Shown: piece after piece, positions 16,707 through 23,910 of the stretch
Position numbering within the stretch: position 1 is the first letter of the stretch
How the letters are laid out: every line of letters starts with the position of its first letter
NCBI RefSeq assembly: GCF_013166605.1
Contig: NZ_JABKKF010000005.1
Span: 124,001-188,000 of the forward strand
Direction: 5' to 3'
Length of the DNA stretch: 64,000 bases
Source of the DNA: Xylanibacter muris
GTDB lineage: Bacteria; Bacteroidota; Bacteroidia; Bacteroidales; Bacteroidaceae
Notes under the pieces: model-generated
The model's input: only the letters and a program-made list of their open reading frames with translations
Databases searched by the model: none
What the model was told of the DNA's origin: nothing
Translations under genes and position numbers: made by a program

Positions 16707-16811
16707 ATGGGAGATATTATAATTGTATTGTTGGTATTCTTCGTTGTTGGGAAACTCCTGAAAGGAGTATTCGGTGGTTTCAGCAAGAGCAGCTTCCGGG
16801 ATGACAAATAA
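16707..16811 (+). CDS. Putative small membrane peptide, 34 aa
   Basis: The frame reads MGDIIIVLLVFFVVGKLLKG, then FGGFSKSSFRDDK. It has one clear transmembrane segment (residues 3-15) and a short polar tail. A promoter lies directly upstream and GAAAGAG precedes the ATG by a few bases. No homologue is recalled. Peptides of this kind are easily missed; the call rests on the promoter, start spacing and hydrophobic pattern. Confidence 0.45.
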   Translation: MGDIIIVLLVFFVVGKLLKGVFGGFSKSSFRDDK

Positions 16812-16950
16812 GCCTGCAAAGGTATTGGTAAATGAGGACAGTCGTGAATTTATAAAAGGACATGGAATGCGACAAATGGCAGTTTTGTCAGAATATAACA
16901 GAAATTATTCTTGTGAAAATATAAACGGAAAATTCCCGAAACAAGAATCC

Positions 16951-16976
16951 AGGATACATTGAAAAAAACGTATCCT
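16951..16976 (-). terminator. Hairpin after the YubB-type gene at 17010-17690
   Basis: AGGATAC (16951-16957) and GTATCCT (16970-16976) form a stem 34 nt past the stop of the leftward gene. It sits in the terminator position seen in the other cassettes. The T-run lies in the loop, so efficiency is uncertain. Confidence 0.45.
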
Positions 16977-17009
16977 GAATCCGTGTTGAGCATTATCTAC
17001 ATAGGATGC

Positions 17010-17690
17010 TTAAGAAACCCATCTGTAACCTTCGTCTGTCAGCTCAAAGTATTCGTCTATTCCCGGTTTTACATAAAACATGATTTCAAAGGCTTCGTTA
17101 CTTCCATCTTCGGGTATAGTCATGTCGATTTCTCCATTTCGGACAATTCCTCTTCCTACATTGGAGCCTAAATCTTCATCGGCATAGGCATAATGAAATT
17201 CAACATCAGGGAATTTCTCGGAAAGTTTTTGTATGAGTTGTGGCACTCCACTCCAAGCTGTATCAAACCAAAGCACGTTCGGCTCGTCAAATTCCTGATT
17301 ATAGGCATTCCATTTTGTACCCCATGTTGCGATAGACCATTCGTACCAAGTGGTATAACCGTATTTTTCTTGATTGTTCAGATATGCCGCCCCAAGCTGC
17401 AAAGTTTCTTTTCTGGTTTTTTCATCCTGATTTTCCATCCATTGAATCGTCCTCAATTCTTCTTGTGAATTGTTCGGCTTCCGTTGCATTGCGATGATAT
17501 ATCGCATACCAAATTCTCCACGACTTGACGCTTCTATCAGTAATTCTTTGGGCATCGGGATAATGTTGTTGAAGTCAATGTAGCAGGGCGTATTGTCTGC
17601 ATCATTTTCTCCTTTTAAGAAATTCATTACGCTTTGTACGGTTTCTCTGTCTGCGTTTATTTCTAAACGGTTTGTTACATGATTAGGCAT
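17010..17690 (-). CDS. YubB/Api92-type ferredoxin-like-fold protein
   Basis: The protein (226 aa) starts MPNHVTNRLEINADRETVQSVMNFL, a classical opening of the DUF1281/YubB family. It contains FNNIIPMPKEL (a near-invariant segment), WSIATWGTKWNAY, and FDTAWSGVPQLIQKLSEKFPDVEF. These three landmarks make the assignment firm. The family is frequent on plasmids and phages; function is unproven. It forms a single-gene cassette with hairpin D upstream and differs strongly from the paralogue at 8315-8896, so the two were probably acquired separately. Confidence 0.85.
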   Translation of the reverse strand: MPNHVTNRLEINADRETVQSVMNFLKGENDADNTPCYIDFNNIIPMPKELLIEASSRGEFGMRYIIAMQRKPNNSQEELRTIQWMENQDEKTRKETLQLGAAYLNNQEKYGYTTWYEWSIATWGTKWNAYNQEFDEPNVLWFDTAWSGVPQLIQKLSEKFPDVEFHYAYADEDLGSNVGRGIVRNGEIDMTIPEDGSNEAFEIMFYVKPGIDEYFELTDEGYRWVS

Positions 17691-17756
17691 GATTCTGATT
17701 TTTGAAGTTGTTAATATGAGTTGTTATTTACCCTTTTGTCGGTTCTTTGTTGATTG

Positions 17757-17928
17757 AACCGCTTTGGGGTTTTATGGATGCGGTACACGGCTGTCGTTAC
17801 AACTTCATACAGCGGCTTTTCTTGCCAAATTACTCTTACGCAGGAAGGAAGAATTTTGCAAGAAATACACTTCAAGCCACCGGATCAAGTGAGACGGCCG
17901 ACCTTTGCATCTGATAAAAACAAACCGG
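17757..17928 (-). promoter_or_regulatory. Candidate single-stranded-DNA promoter hairpin D
   Basis: The left arm (17757-17781; AACCGCTTTGGGG then TTTTATGGATGC) pairs with the right arm (17907-17928; GCATCTGATAAAA then CAAACCGG). The bubble is GGTACA (17782-17787) against ACCTTT (17901-17906) in the -7 box GACCTTTG (17900-17907). CGGCTGTC then pairs with GACGGCCG. An inner stem TTCTTGC/GCAAGAA closes the top. The -7 box begins GA rather than TA, so duplex activity may be weak. The base is about 84 nt from the ATG at 17690. Confidence 0.64.
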
Positions 17929-18085
17929 TGATAGCCTGAAGAACAGAAGGGAAAGTAAGGGTTGGTCTAAAAGGAGAATGCTGCTTCGTAGGCTATGATA
18001 AGAGGGGAATGAAGTGAATTATAAAAGGATGATTGGTAATCGTTGAGAATTACAAGGGGGATTTTGTATTTCGGGCGTTTATCAA

Positions 18086-18125
18086 CAAATGCCGCAACTT
18101 CTGTTCGGGATTGTTGCGGCATTTG
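18086..18125 (-). terminator. Hairpin terminator for the leftward gene at 18141-18437
   Basis: CAAATGCCGCAA and TTGCGGCATTTG form a perfect 12-pair stem with a 16-nt loop, starting 16 nt past the stop at 18141. No long T-run follows. Confidence 0.6.
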
Positions 18126-18140
18126 CGTTTATACGGTCGT

Positions 18141-18437
18141 TTATTCATTCGTTACTACTCCCATTGCCTTGCTATATTCTTTAATTTTCTCTACCGTTAT
18201 CCACATCGGTTTTTCATCATCTTTGAAACTCTCGTAAAGTTTCATCATAAACTCGATTTGCTCCGCTTCAGAGCCAGCCCATAAGCGTCGCGTATTTCTA
18301 TTCCCATAGCCAAGATAATACTCGCAGTCTGCCTGTAAGCGTCCCAGCAACATATTTCTGAACTGCAAATCACGTTGTAATACTTCTTCTGTTGTCATTC
18401 CGCCATTGGGATATTTGTTTGCCATACTTGTATTCAT
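18141..18437 (-). CDS. LPD11-like domain protein, 98 aa
   Basis: The product (MNTSMANKYPNGGMTTEEVLQ...) matches from memory the pattern of the large-polyvalent-protein-associated domain LPD11: LLGRLQADCEYYLGYGNRNTRRLWAG, then EQIEFMMKLYESF and KPMWITVEKIKEY. Such domains accompany antirestriction and relaxase-linked proteins on conjugative elements; their biochemical role is unknown. The start at 18437 is preferred; 18425 is also possible. Upstream frames extending to 18794 run through hairpin E and are ignored. Confidence 0.7.
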   Translation of the reverse strand: MNTSMANKYPNGGMTTEEVLQRDLQFRNMLLGRLQADCEYYLGYGNRNTRRLWAGSEAEQIEFMMKLYESFKDDEKPMWITVEKIKEYSKAMGVVTNE

Positions 18438-18493
18438 TTTCGTTTTAATTAAGTTTTTTATTTTCCCTCTGATACATCCAGTACCGAAAGGGC

Positions 18494-18653
18494 GATTATT
18501 TTTCTGCCCACAGGATTGATGGTCGGACATGGCAAGGAGGATGCGGAAAATACGCTCTCCAACGAGTTGGGGAGGAAGATTTTCCGACAGCAAGCGCAAG
18601 CAGTCCTTGACAGGGCAGACAGACGTCAATAGACCTTTGCAGAGAAAATAAAC
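18494..18653 (-). promoter_or_regulatory. Candidate single-stranded-DNA promoter hairpin E
   Basis: GATTATTTTTCTGC (18494-18507) pairs with GCAGAGAAAATAAAC (18639-18653). The bubble CCACAGG (18508-18514) faces the -7 box GACCTTTG (18632-18639). ATTGA then pairs with TCAAT, followed by GCAAGGA with TCCTTG-like bases. The upper part has CGGAAAAT/ATTTTCCG and CTCTCCAAC/GTTGGGGAG. The base lies about 63 nt from the ATG at 18437. Confidence 0.66.
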
Positions 18654-18755
18654 GGCTTGCGGGATAGGAGTAAAAGGAAAGGGGCTGTCTCCCATACAAG
18701 TGATAATAAATTGGCTATAAAAGTATGATGTGCGGCAACCTGTAGTGAGCAAAGA

Positions 18756-18779
18756 AAAAGCGGCATGGTAGCCGCTTTT
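18756..18779. terminator. Bidirectional terminator after the SSB gene
   Basis: AAAAGCGGC (18756-18764) and GCCGCTTTT (18771-18779) form a short GC-rich stem flanked by A on the left and T on the right. It works in either direction and lies 20 nt past the SSB stop. Confidence 0.75.
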
Positions 18780-18798
18780 ATTTGTATAAGGCAAGAGG

Positions 18799-19182
18799 TT
18801 ATTTCTTGCCTTTTTTCTTCCCCTTCTTAACCGGTTCCTTGGGGGCTTCTTCCTTCTCGACAGTCGGATAGAACTTGACAGCCACCATCACGATGCGGTT
18901 GTGTTTCACACCGGCATTGTCGCTCCATTCTTCAGGTTTGAAATATCCCTCGACGGTAAGCATCGTGCCCTTGGTCAGTTGGTCGAACGACCCCGTGTTC
19001 TCGTTCTTGCGCCATGCCTCAAAGTTCATAAAGGCGGAAACGCGGTTGGAGTCCTCGCCGTTCTTCTCCAGTCGGCTTACTGCCAAAGAAAAACGTGCTA
19101 CACTGGCGTTGGCGAACTGACGGATTTCTGCATCTTTACCTACGAATCCGGTTACAGAGAAATTGTTTTCAATCTTTTTCAT
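18799..19182 (-). CDS. ssb: Single-stranded DNA-binding protein (SSB)
   Basis: The protein (127 aa) has a typical OB-fold SSB core: NFSVTGFVGKDAEIRQFANASVARFSLAVSR, then FMNFEAWRK, LTKGTMLTVEGYFKPEEW and NRIVMVAVKFYP. A Lys-rich tail (EPVKKGKKKGKK) replaces the acidic DDIPF-type end of housekeeping SSBs, so it probably does not recruit the usual SSB partners. SSB is the classic leading-region gene of conjugative plasmids, needed as soon as single-stranded DNA enters. Hairpin F lies only about 35 nt before its ATG. Confidence 0.88.
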   Translation of the reverse strand: MKKIENNFSVTGFVGKDAEIRQFANASVARFSLAVSRLEKNGEDSNRVSAFMNFEAWRKNENTGSFDQLTKGTMLTVEGYFKPEEWSDNAGVKHNRIVMVAVKFYPTVEKEEAPKEPVKKGKKKGKK

Positions 19183-19211
19183 AATGAATTGCTTTTAGAA
19201 GTTTTTAATCA

Positions 19212-19398
19212 ATTTTTACGCTGCTCCAGAAAGTAGGTGCAGAAAAGGGATGCACCAAGGATAACGCATCAATACTCTTTATTTTTAACCGCAGGCAAAA
19301 CCGCAAGGCTCGATAAAGGAAGATTGATGCGGTTACGCCATTGGTCAAGACTTCCGGAAGTCGTTCCCGGCTGCATACTATCTTTGCAACGGAAAAAT
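19212..19398 (-). promoter_or_regulatory. Candidate single-stranded-DNA promoter hairpin F (ssb)
   Basis: ATTTTTACGCTGC (19212-19224) pairs with GCAACGGAAAAAT (19386-19398). The bubble TCCAGAAA (19225-19232) faces the -7 box TATCTTTG (19379-19386). GTAGGTGCAG (19233-19242) then pairs with CTGCATAC (19371-19378). A perfect ACTTCCGGAAGT palindrome lies in the upper part (19350-19361). This copy has the shortest distance to its gene, about 35 nt to the ssb start codon. Confidence 0.65.
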
Positions 19399-19833
19399 GA
19401 TGAAGACTTCGCCGGAAAGCCATTCCGAAAAAGAGCAGGGGACAGCAGCTTCGGGTTCGGTTACATGAAAGAGCATATCCGTCCGCTGACATTATGTAGT
19501 CTGTTTCGGCGGTAAGTCCGCAAGAAACGGCAGGATTGGAAATGGCGGCAGTTCGACTTGATTTGAGGCAGCAAGAAGAGGAGCACCAACTCTCCAAAAC
19601 GTTGCATGACTGTGAGGGAATATCAACGAAGTCGCGACAAAAAGGCGTGGCAGCATATCGAGGTGGTTGTCATGTCCCGACTGGATGAGATGAAAGGAGC
19701 AGAGGGGAAGAAAAAGGCAATACCTGTCTTATCGACAAAGCGAAAGTCCGCTTTTCACGAATGACCGGTTTTACAAAAGGATATGGCGCAGCCAAAAAAG
19801 AAAGATAGGATTATACAAAAGGAAATGGCGGGT
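19399..19833. other. 435-nt stretch without convincing genes
   Basis: Several short frames exist on both strands, but none has a ribosome-binding site or family resemblance. Near the right end are two copies of a cassette motif, TTTTACAAAAGGATATGGCG (from about 19769) and TTATACAAAAGGAAATGGCG (from about 19811), suggesting a lost or collapsed cassette. Confidence 0.5.
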
Positions 19834-19862
19834 GGCTGAAATAGTCGTTGCCCATTTCAGCC
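19834..19862 (-). terminator. Hairpin terminator for the leftward operon 20684-19876
   Basis: GGCTGAAAT (19834-19842) and ATTTCAGCC (19854-19862) form a perfect nine-pair stem 14 nt past the stop at 19876. No clear T-run follows. Confidence 0.55.
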
Positions 19863-19875
19863 TGTTCTCCCGTCT

Positions 19876-20133
19876 TCAAAATTCAGCCATGATTACCCGG
19901 TTCTCAAAAATTTTAGCCTGATCGCTGGGGCGTCTTTGACAGACCCACAGATGATGTGCCCCATAGCCGAATACGAAATAGTCATCAAGATGTGTTTCCG
20001 TTTTCAGACGTTCCATACTGCTACGCAATTCCGCTTCGTCGATTGAAAAAAGAACTGTGTTGATGATGCGGAAATAAATGTCCGTTGCTTCATCGCTGTA
20101 ACGACAGAAGACATTTTCGATTGTAACTTTCAT
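19876..20133 (-). CDS. Small hypothetical cargo protein, 85 aa
   Basis: Third gene of a leftward operon with small spacing to 20142. The protein (MKVTIENVFCRYSDEATDIYFRIINTV...) is a soluble alpha/beta polypeptide with no recognised family. It ends close to a hairpin terminator. Its transcription from hairpin G is inferred from operon layout. Confidence 0.62.
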   Translation of the reverse strand: MKVTIENVFCRYSDEATDIYFRIINTVLFSIDEAELRSSMERLKTETHLDDYFVFGYGAHHLWVCQRRPSDQAKIFENRVIMAEF

Positions 20134-20141
20134 GCTCTTGG

Positions 20142-20471
20142 TTATTTGACTTCGACAATATTTTCAATTCTCCCGTAAAGTGAGGAACGCAAGGCTGTTT
20201 TGTCGATTGCGTAATATTCAGCTATATGCCCGTACTGTTTGACGAAATATTGCTTGAGAACATCCGAGAAATCGAAGTAATAGCCCATCAATGCAATGCC
20301 TTTCTGAAAACGGCAGCATCCTCTTACTTGTTCTGTAAGCCAATTTTTGTCATCACGGGTCAATTTGCCTCCATTATTGAGGCATTCTCGTAACCTGTAA
20401 ACCTTGCAGTCTTTCAGTGTCGCTAATTCCGGCACATCCCATTTGACGAATTTGAACGCTATTTGTCCCAT
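20142..20471 (-). CDS. Conserved hypothetical element protein, 109 aa
   Basis: The protein (MGQIAFKFVKWDVPELATLKDCKVYRLREC...) has a pattern I recall from other Bacteroides conjugative elements (KWDVPELATLKDCKVYRLR..LN.GGKLTR.DKNW), always without a known function. It is soluble and basic. It sits between two small genes with gaps of 8 and 12 nt, so the three are probably co-transcribed. Confidence 0.7.
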   Translation of the reverse strand: MGQIAFKFVKWDVPELATLKDCKVYRLRECLNNGGKLTRDDKNWLTEQVRGCCRFQKGIALMGYYFDFSDVLKQYFVKQYGHIAEYYAIDKTALRSSLYGRIENIVEVK

Positions 20472-20483
20472 AACATCACCCTT

Positions 20484-20684
20484 TTAATCATAGATAATTA
20501 CTTCATCACGGTATTCCGCTATCTCCTTGCCATTGCTAAGACGGACGACTATCTTATTGCCGTAATCTCCCACGACCGTTCCCTCTGTATATCCTTTGTA
20601 TGGAACGAGTAGGCTGCAATGTGCGCCAATGATTTCGGTTACTTCTTCCGATTCATACATACGATTGCTGTTTTCTGTTGTCAT
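20484..20684 (-). CDS. Small beta-rich cargo protein, 66 aa
   Basis: Starting at MTTENSNRMYESEE, the rest (GAHCSLLVPYKGYTEGTVVGDYGNKIVVRLSNGKEIAEYRDEVIIYD) alternates strands and turns like a KOW/SH3-type barrel. An upstream ATG at 20708 would extend it by eight residues, but the chosen start leaves room for a leader from hairpin G. First gene of the operon 20684-19876. Confidence 0.62.
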   Translation of the reverse strand: MTTENSNRMYESEEVTEIIGAHCSLLVPYKGYTEGTVVGDYGNKIVVRLSNGKEIAEYRDEVIIYD

Positions 20685-20738
20685 TTGATTTTCTTTTTTA
20701 TCCCTCATGTAGTATTTACTACTTTCGGGATTGATTGA

Positions 20739-20892
20739 AATTATGTCGCCTCATAAGGTGTCATGGCTCTTTATGCAGGGTTTCACAAGCAAATACTACC
20801 TCTGATTGCAGAGTGTGGAGATTTGGTCGTGAACCGTCAGGCTCCGACCTTGCACAAAAGAAAGACAGGACATATACCTTTGCGACACAATT
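20739..20892 (-). promoter_or_regulatory. Candidate single-stranded-DNA promoter hairpin G
   Basis: AATTATGTCGC (20739-20749) pairs with GCGACACAATT (20882-20892), nearly perfect. The bubble CTCATAAGG (20750-20758) faces TACCTTTG (20875-20882). TGTC/GACA and further pairs continue upward. The top contains TCAC-AAG-CAAAT against ATTTG-GTC-GTGA. The base is about 58 nt from the ATG at 20684. It is the rightmost copy. Confidence 0.66.
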
Positions 20893-20960
20893 CTCATCAG
20901 ACAGACCGAAAGTCGGTACGCAATGGTGCTCCGATAAGAGGGAATAAATAAAATAGGATT

Positions 20961-21011
20961 GCAGCGAAAAGAGAAAATACAGGCTTTGGGATTCTCTTCT
21001 CTTTTGGCTGC
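20961..21011 (-). terminator. Orphan hairpin at the end of the cassette array
   Basis: GCAGCGAAAAGAGAA (20961-20975) and TTCTCTTTTGGCTGC (20997-21011) form a 15-pair stem with one mismatch. In the other cassettes a hairpin in this position ends the next leftward gene, but no gene follows here. It probably marks a cassette cut off by the AT-rich island. Confidence 0.5.
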
Positions 21012-21045
21012 ATAAAATATACCGCTAAAAGAACTGAAGAAATGG

Positions 21046-21550
21046 TTTAGTTTAGGATATTAGTCATATATATGCTAAACTAAATAAAACTAAATATAGG
21101 CAGGTACATTTACCTGTCCGTATGTTTATGTCTTTATAAAAAAGCATATCTTTGCAAAACGGATGTCCCTTGAAAGAAAATCGAGGTTTGCACTTTGAGG
21201 TTTGCGATGTTTGTCAGAGGACGAAGATTATGCAAGAAAGTCGGAAAAATGACGTCGAGTGTGAACAACTGAAAGGAATGAAAAGTAGTGCAAGCAAAAA
21301 AGACGGGAAATCGCAAAAAAGATGTTTTTGTTCCTATTTTGTTTCTTTATTTCGAGAAACATTTATATAAAATTCTTATTTACAACGTGTTATTATATAT
21401 CAAAATAACATTTCCTAGGTTTCTCCAATACGAATGAAGCGAAAACGCTTTCTATGTATGTCTGCTCACCCTTAGTGGGTTTGCAGATGCAAAGTTAGCA
21501 ATTTTCTGTGAAAGATGCTCTATATATGGCTATTATTTAATAGGTGCTAC
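21046..21550. other. Gene-free junction between element and AT-rich island
   Basis: This stretch has a perfect 10-bp inverted repeat TTTAGTTTAG (21046-21055)/CTAAACTAAA (21075-21084) and a palindrome CAGGTA-CATT-TACCTG (21101-21116). It also holds a rightward TATCTTTG box near 21148 and a leftward CAAAGTTA box (21490-21497). No convincing frame follows either box. The promoters look like remnants of lost genes. Confidence 0.45.
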
Positions 21551-22138
21551 TTAAAAATCCAGTAAATCGTATGTCTCTAACAGTTCTTTTTCCCTTAGCC
21601 CAAGATAAATTTTAGTGATTTGAACTGATGAATGATTAAACAGTTCAGATAATTTTACCAGTGCCATTTGTGCATTTTCGCCACTTGATTCAAACACTTT
21701 ACGTCCAAATGCCTTTCTTAGACTATGACAAGAAAAGTTATCAATCTTGATGTTATACTTTTTTTTAATCTCTTTCAATCGTACATTGATACGTTGTGTT
21801 GACATCACCATATTCTTACGAGATAGGAAACAAGCCTCATCTAAATCTTTTATTTGAAGTGCCTCAAAACATTGTTGGATATGTTTTTGAAAGTCTGAAT
21901 TGATTTTGATAATCCTGCGTTTTCCTGTCTTTTGCTCATTGAGAATAAACTTGTCATCATTCAAGAGCATTCCCCATGTGAGTTTGCGTATATCACTTAC
22001 TCTTAATCCAAAGAAACAACCACAACCAATGAATAAAGACATTCTATAATCTCCATCTCTGTATAACTTACGGATGAGATTTAACATTACGTTCCATTCC
22101 AAGTAATCTGCTGTTGTATGGCTGTTTCTAACGCTCAT
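21551..22138 (-). CDS. Tyrosine recombinase, catalytic domain only
   Basis: The 195-aa protein has all landmarks of the tyrosine recombinase catalytic domain: Arg46 (GLRVSDIRKL), Lys73 (TGKRR), His138/Arg141 (CHSLRKAFG), His169 (FNHSSVQ) and the nucleophile Tyr178 (TKIYLG). No SAM-like or arm-binding N-terminal domain precedes it. Full integrases have about 400 residues (compare 25391-26728). It may act with another recombinase or on short sites. It stands in an AT-rich block that differs from the GC-richer cassette region to its left. Confidence 0.85.
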   Translation of the reverse strand: MSVRNSHTTADYLEWNVMLNLIRKLYRDGDYRMSLFIGCGCFFGLRVSDIRKLTWGMLLNDDKFILNEQKTGKRRIIKINSDFQKHIQQCFEALQIKDLDEACFLSRKNMVMSTQRINVRLKEIKKKYNIKIDNFSCHSLRKAFGRKVFESSGENAQMALVKLSELFNHSSVQITKIYLGLREKELLETYDLLDF

Positions 22139-22266
22139 TTTTGTGAATTTTAGTTGTTAGTGATTGATACTATTATCAAGTTTCTTATAACGTGTTGATT
22201 TTTTGATTATATTCAAAACTATGAATTAGTGAATGTTGGGGAGGCAGTACCACCTCCCCATTTTCA

Positions 22267-22596
22267 TTAAAATACCTGCACCAAATTTTCCCAGCGGAAA
22301 CTTCTCCATTCTCCAATCTCAACATCAAAATATGCTGTTGTCTTAAATGCCTCACGGCTTACACCTCTACCGTTAGTTTTAGCGTTGGCTATGTCACTTT
22401 GTGTTGTTCCCCATGCTTCTCTGTATGTACCATCTTTTTTCTTGAAAATGAAGTGTGCTACACCGTTAGCAAGTTTCACCTTGAGCGTGTCGATAAGCAT
22501 TGCTTTCATTATTCCCATTTCGCTTGATTGTGTACGGGTTGCGATTACTGTTGCTCTATTGGCTGTTGCATTGTTGATGACGATTGCGTTTATCAT
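22267..22596 (-). CDS. DUF2693/WYL_2-like SH3-fold protein
   Basis: The protein (109 aa) has the core ANGVAHFIFKKKDGTYREAWGTTQ, typical of the DUF2693 (WYL_2, Sm/SH3-like barrel) proteins found widely in Bacteroidetes mobile elements. The C-terminal half (AYFDVEIGEWRSFRWENLVQV) completes the expected barrel. Function is unknown; nucleic-acid binding is a guess from the fold. A leftward TATCTTTG box at 22642-22635 lies 39 nt before the ATG. Confidence 0.75.
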   Translation of the reverse strand: MINAIVINNATANRATVIATRTQSSEMGIMKAMLIDTLKVKLANGVAHFIFKKKDGTYREAWGTTQSDIANAKTNGRGVSREAFKTTAYFDVEIGEWRSFRWENLVQVF

Positions 22597-22634
22597 ATCT
22601 GTTATTATTTAATTATTACTTCTGTTTGACAATG

Positions 22635-22734
22635 CAAAGATATGACAAATACTAAATATATGCAATTGTTTCAAGCTAAAGAAATTTAAAATAATGACAT
22701 TTATTTTATACTTGTAATTTTATACCTAACTTTG
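22635..22734. promoter_or_regulatory. Divergent promoter pair
   Basis: CAAAGATA (22635-22642) is a leftward TATCTTTG box for the DUF2693-like gene. TAACTTTG (22727-22734) is a rightward -7 box 22 nt before the ATG at 22756. The latter decides that start, because the upstream ATG at 22732 would lie inside the promoter. Confidence 0.65.
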
Positions 22735-22755
22735 CATATTATAAAGAAGCAAACC

Positions 22756-23022
22756 ATGCCAACAACATCAAGATTAGAGAAGGTGGAACGCTCTGTTATA
22801 CACCTAGAAATAGATGGTATGCACCATTATTTTGGCAGCATAGCTAATATGTACGAATACTTTACACCTCAACAACTGGGTATAAGTTATGGTGCATTAC
22901 GTAATTATGGTTTATCCAATGATAAGCCCTATACAAATTCCAAATGCACCATTAGAAAAGGTCAATTATTATCAAAATCAGGAAATAGAGGTCGTAAGAA
23001 ACAAATAGATGAGGAAAAGTAA
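22756..23022 (+). CDS. Small hypothetical protein, 88 aa, paired with methyltransferase-like gene
   Basis: The protein (MPTTSRLEKVERSVIHLEIDG...) has a short strand-rich N-terminus (HLEIDGMHHYFGSIANMYEYF) and a basic tail (KSGNRGRKKQIDEEK). It looks like a small DNA-binding adapter. No family recognised. The next gene starts inside its last 14 nt, so the two are translationally linked. Confidence 0.6.
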   Translation: MPTTSRLEKVERSVIHLEIDGMHHYFGSIANMYEYFTPQQLGISYGALRNYGLSNDKPYTNSKCTIRKGQLLSKSGNRGRKKQIDEEK

Positions 23023-23908
23023 GATTATATATAATCCTCTGTTGTCGGTTAAAGAAAATGCCGAAAACAATCACGTCTCCATATCTGCTATTAGATGGTA
23101 TATTCGCACAAATGGCATAGATAGGAAGCGTGATAATGCTATTGCCATATCAAAATCTATAGTCAGTTATAAAAAGAAATATCCAACAGCCACGATAAGT
23201 GAAATTTCTACTGCGTTATCACTTTCTGAAAATACAATTCGCAAATATCTTCAAAACGAAATTAACACATCAATTATTGATAAAAACAAACTATCAACTT
23301 TTGATTTATCAAAGCGAAAATTTATCATTTCATCAATATCCGATAATCAGGATGAAATTCTTTCAAATATACTGCGACTGCACATAAAACAGTATAGATT
23401 TGACTGCGATTTAACTTATAGTATTGGTGTATTCTACAAGCATATCCCACAGCCCCAATTAAAATTTGACAAGTACCCTCAAATGGATGATGTAAGACCG
23501 TTGGATGAATTTTATAATATAGAGGACGGTAGCTTACATTCCATTGTTATAGATTTGCCATTCGTTATTAAGGGTAAAGACGTTAACTATAAGTCTATGA
23601 TGGCAGATAGATTCAACTGCTTTTCTAACGCTAAAGAACTATACGACACCAATACTTCAATGTTGCAACTGGCATATTCCAAATTATCCCAAAGAGGCAT
23701 TTTAGTATTTAAGACTATGGATATTATATATGGTGGTGTTCAGCACTGGATAGCCAATTATGTGCAAAATACTGCTGTTGAGGTTGGTTATAAATTAATA
23801 GATATGTTTATTCTATATGCCAAAACAAAAGTGCTTACCAATATGAATACCACTCAACTACATGCTCGTAAGTTTCACTCATACTTTTTTGTATTTGAGA
23901 AGAAGTAG
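23009..23908 (+). CDS. HTH-linked DNA methyltransferase-like protein with altered motif IV
   Basis: Residues about 11-33 and 59-84 form two helix-turn-helix-like segments (ENNHVSISAIRWYIRT; ISEISTALSLSENTIRKYL). Residues about 125-299 follow the small phage adenine methyltransferase family: FDCDLTYSIGVFYK, SLHSIVIDLPF, LSQRGILVFKTMD, ARKFHSYFFVFEKK. The catalytic motif is DLPF (182-185) in place of DPPF/Y, so activity is uncertain. No restriction endonuclease gene is adjacent. The protein may be an orphan methylase or a DNA-binding regulator. The gene is AT-rich, matching its surroundings. Confidence 0.75.
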   Translation: MRKSKIIYNPLLSVKENAENNHVSISAIRWYIRTNGIDRKRDNAIAISKSIVSYKKKYPTATISEISTALSLSENTIRKYLQNEINTSIIDKNKLSTFDLSKRKFIISSISDNQDEILSNILRLHIKQYRFDCDLTYSIGVFYKHIPQPQLKFDKYPQMDDVRPLDEFYNIEDGSLHSIVIDLPFVIKGKDVNYKSMMADRFNCFSNAKELYDTNTSMLQLAYSKLSQRGILVFKTMDIIYGGVQHWIANYVQNTAVEVGYKLIDMFILYAKTKVLTNMNTTQLHARKFHSYFFVFEKK

Positions 23909-23910
23909 AA

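Noticed and set aside
21134-21370. Two short frames (60 aa minus, 72 aa plus) near the island junction
   Set aside because: They overlap each other on opposite strands, one starts inside a promoter-like box, and neither resembles a protein family.
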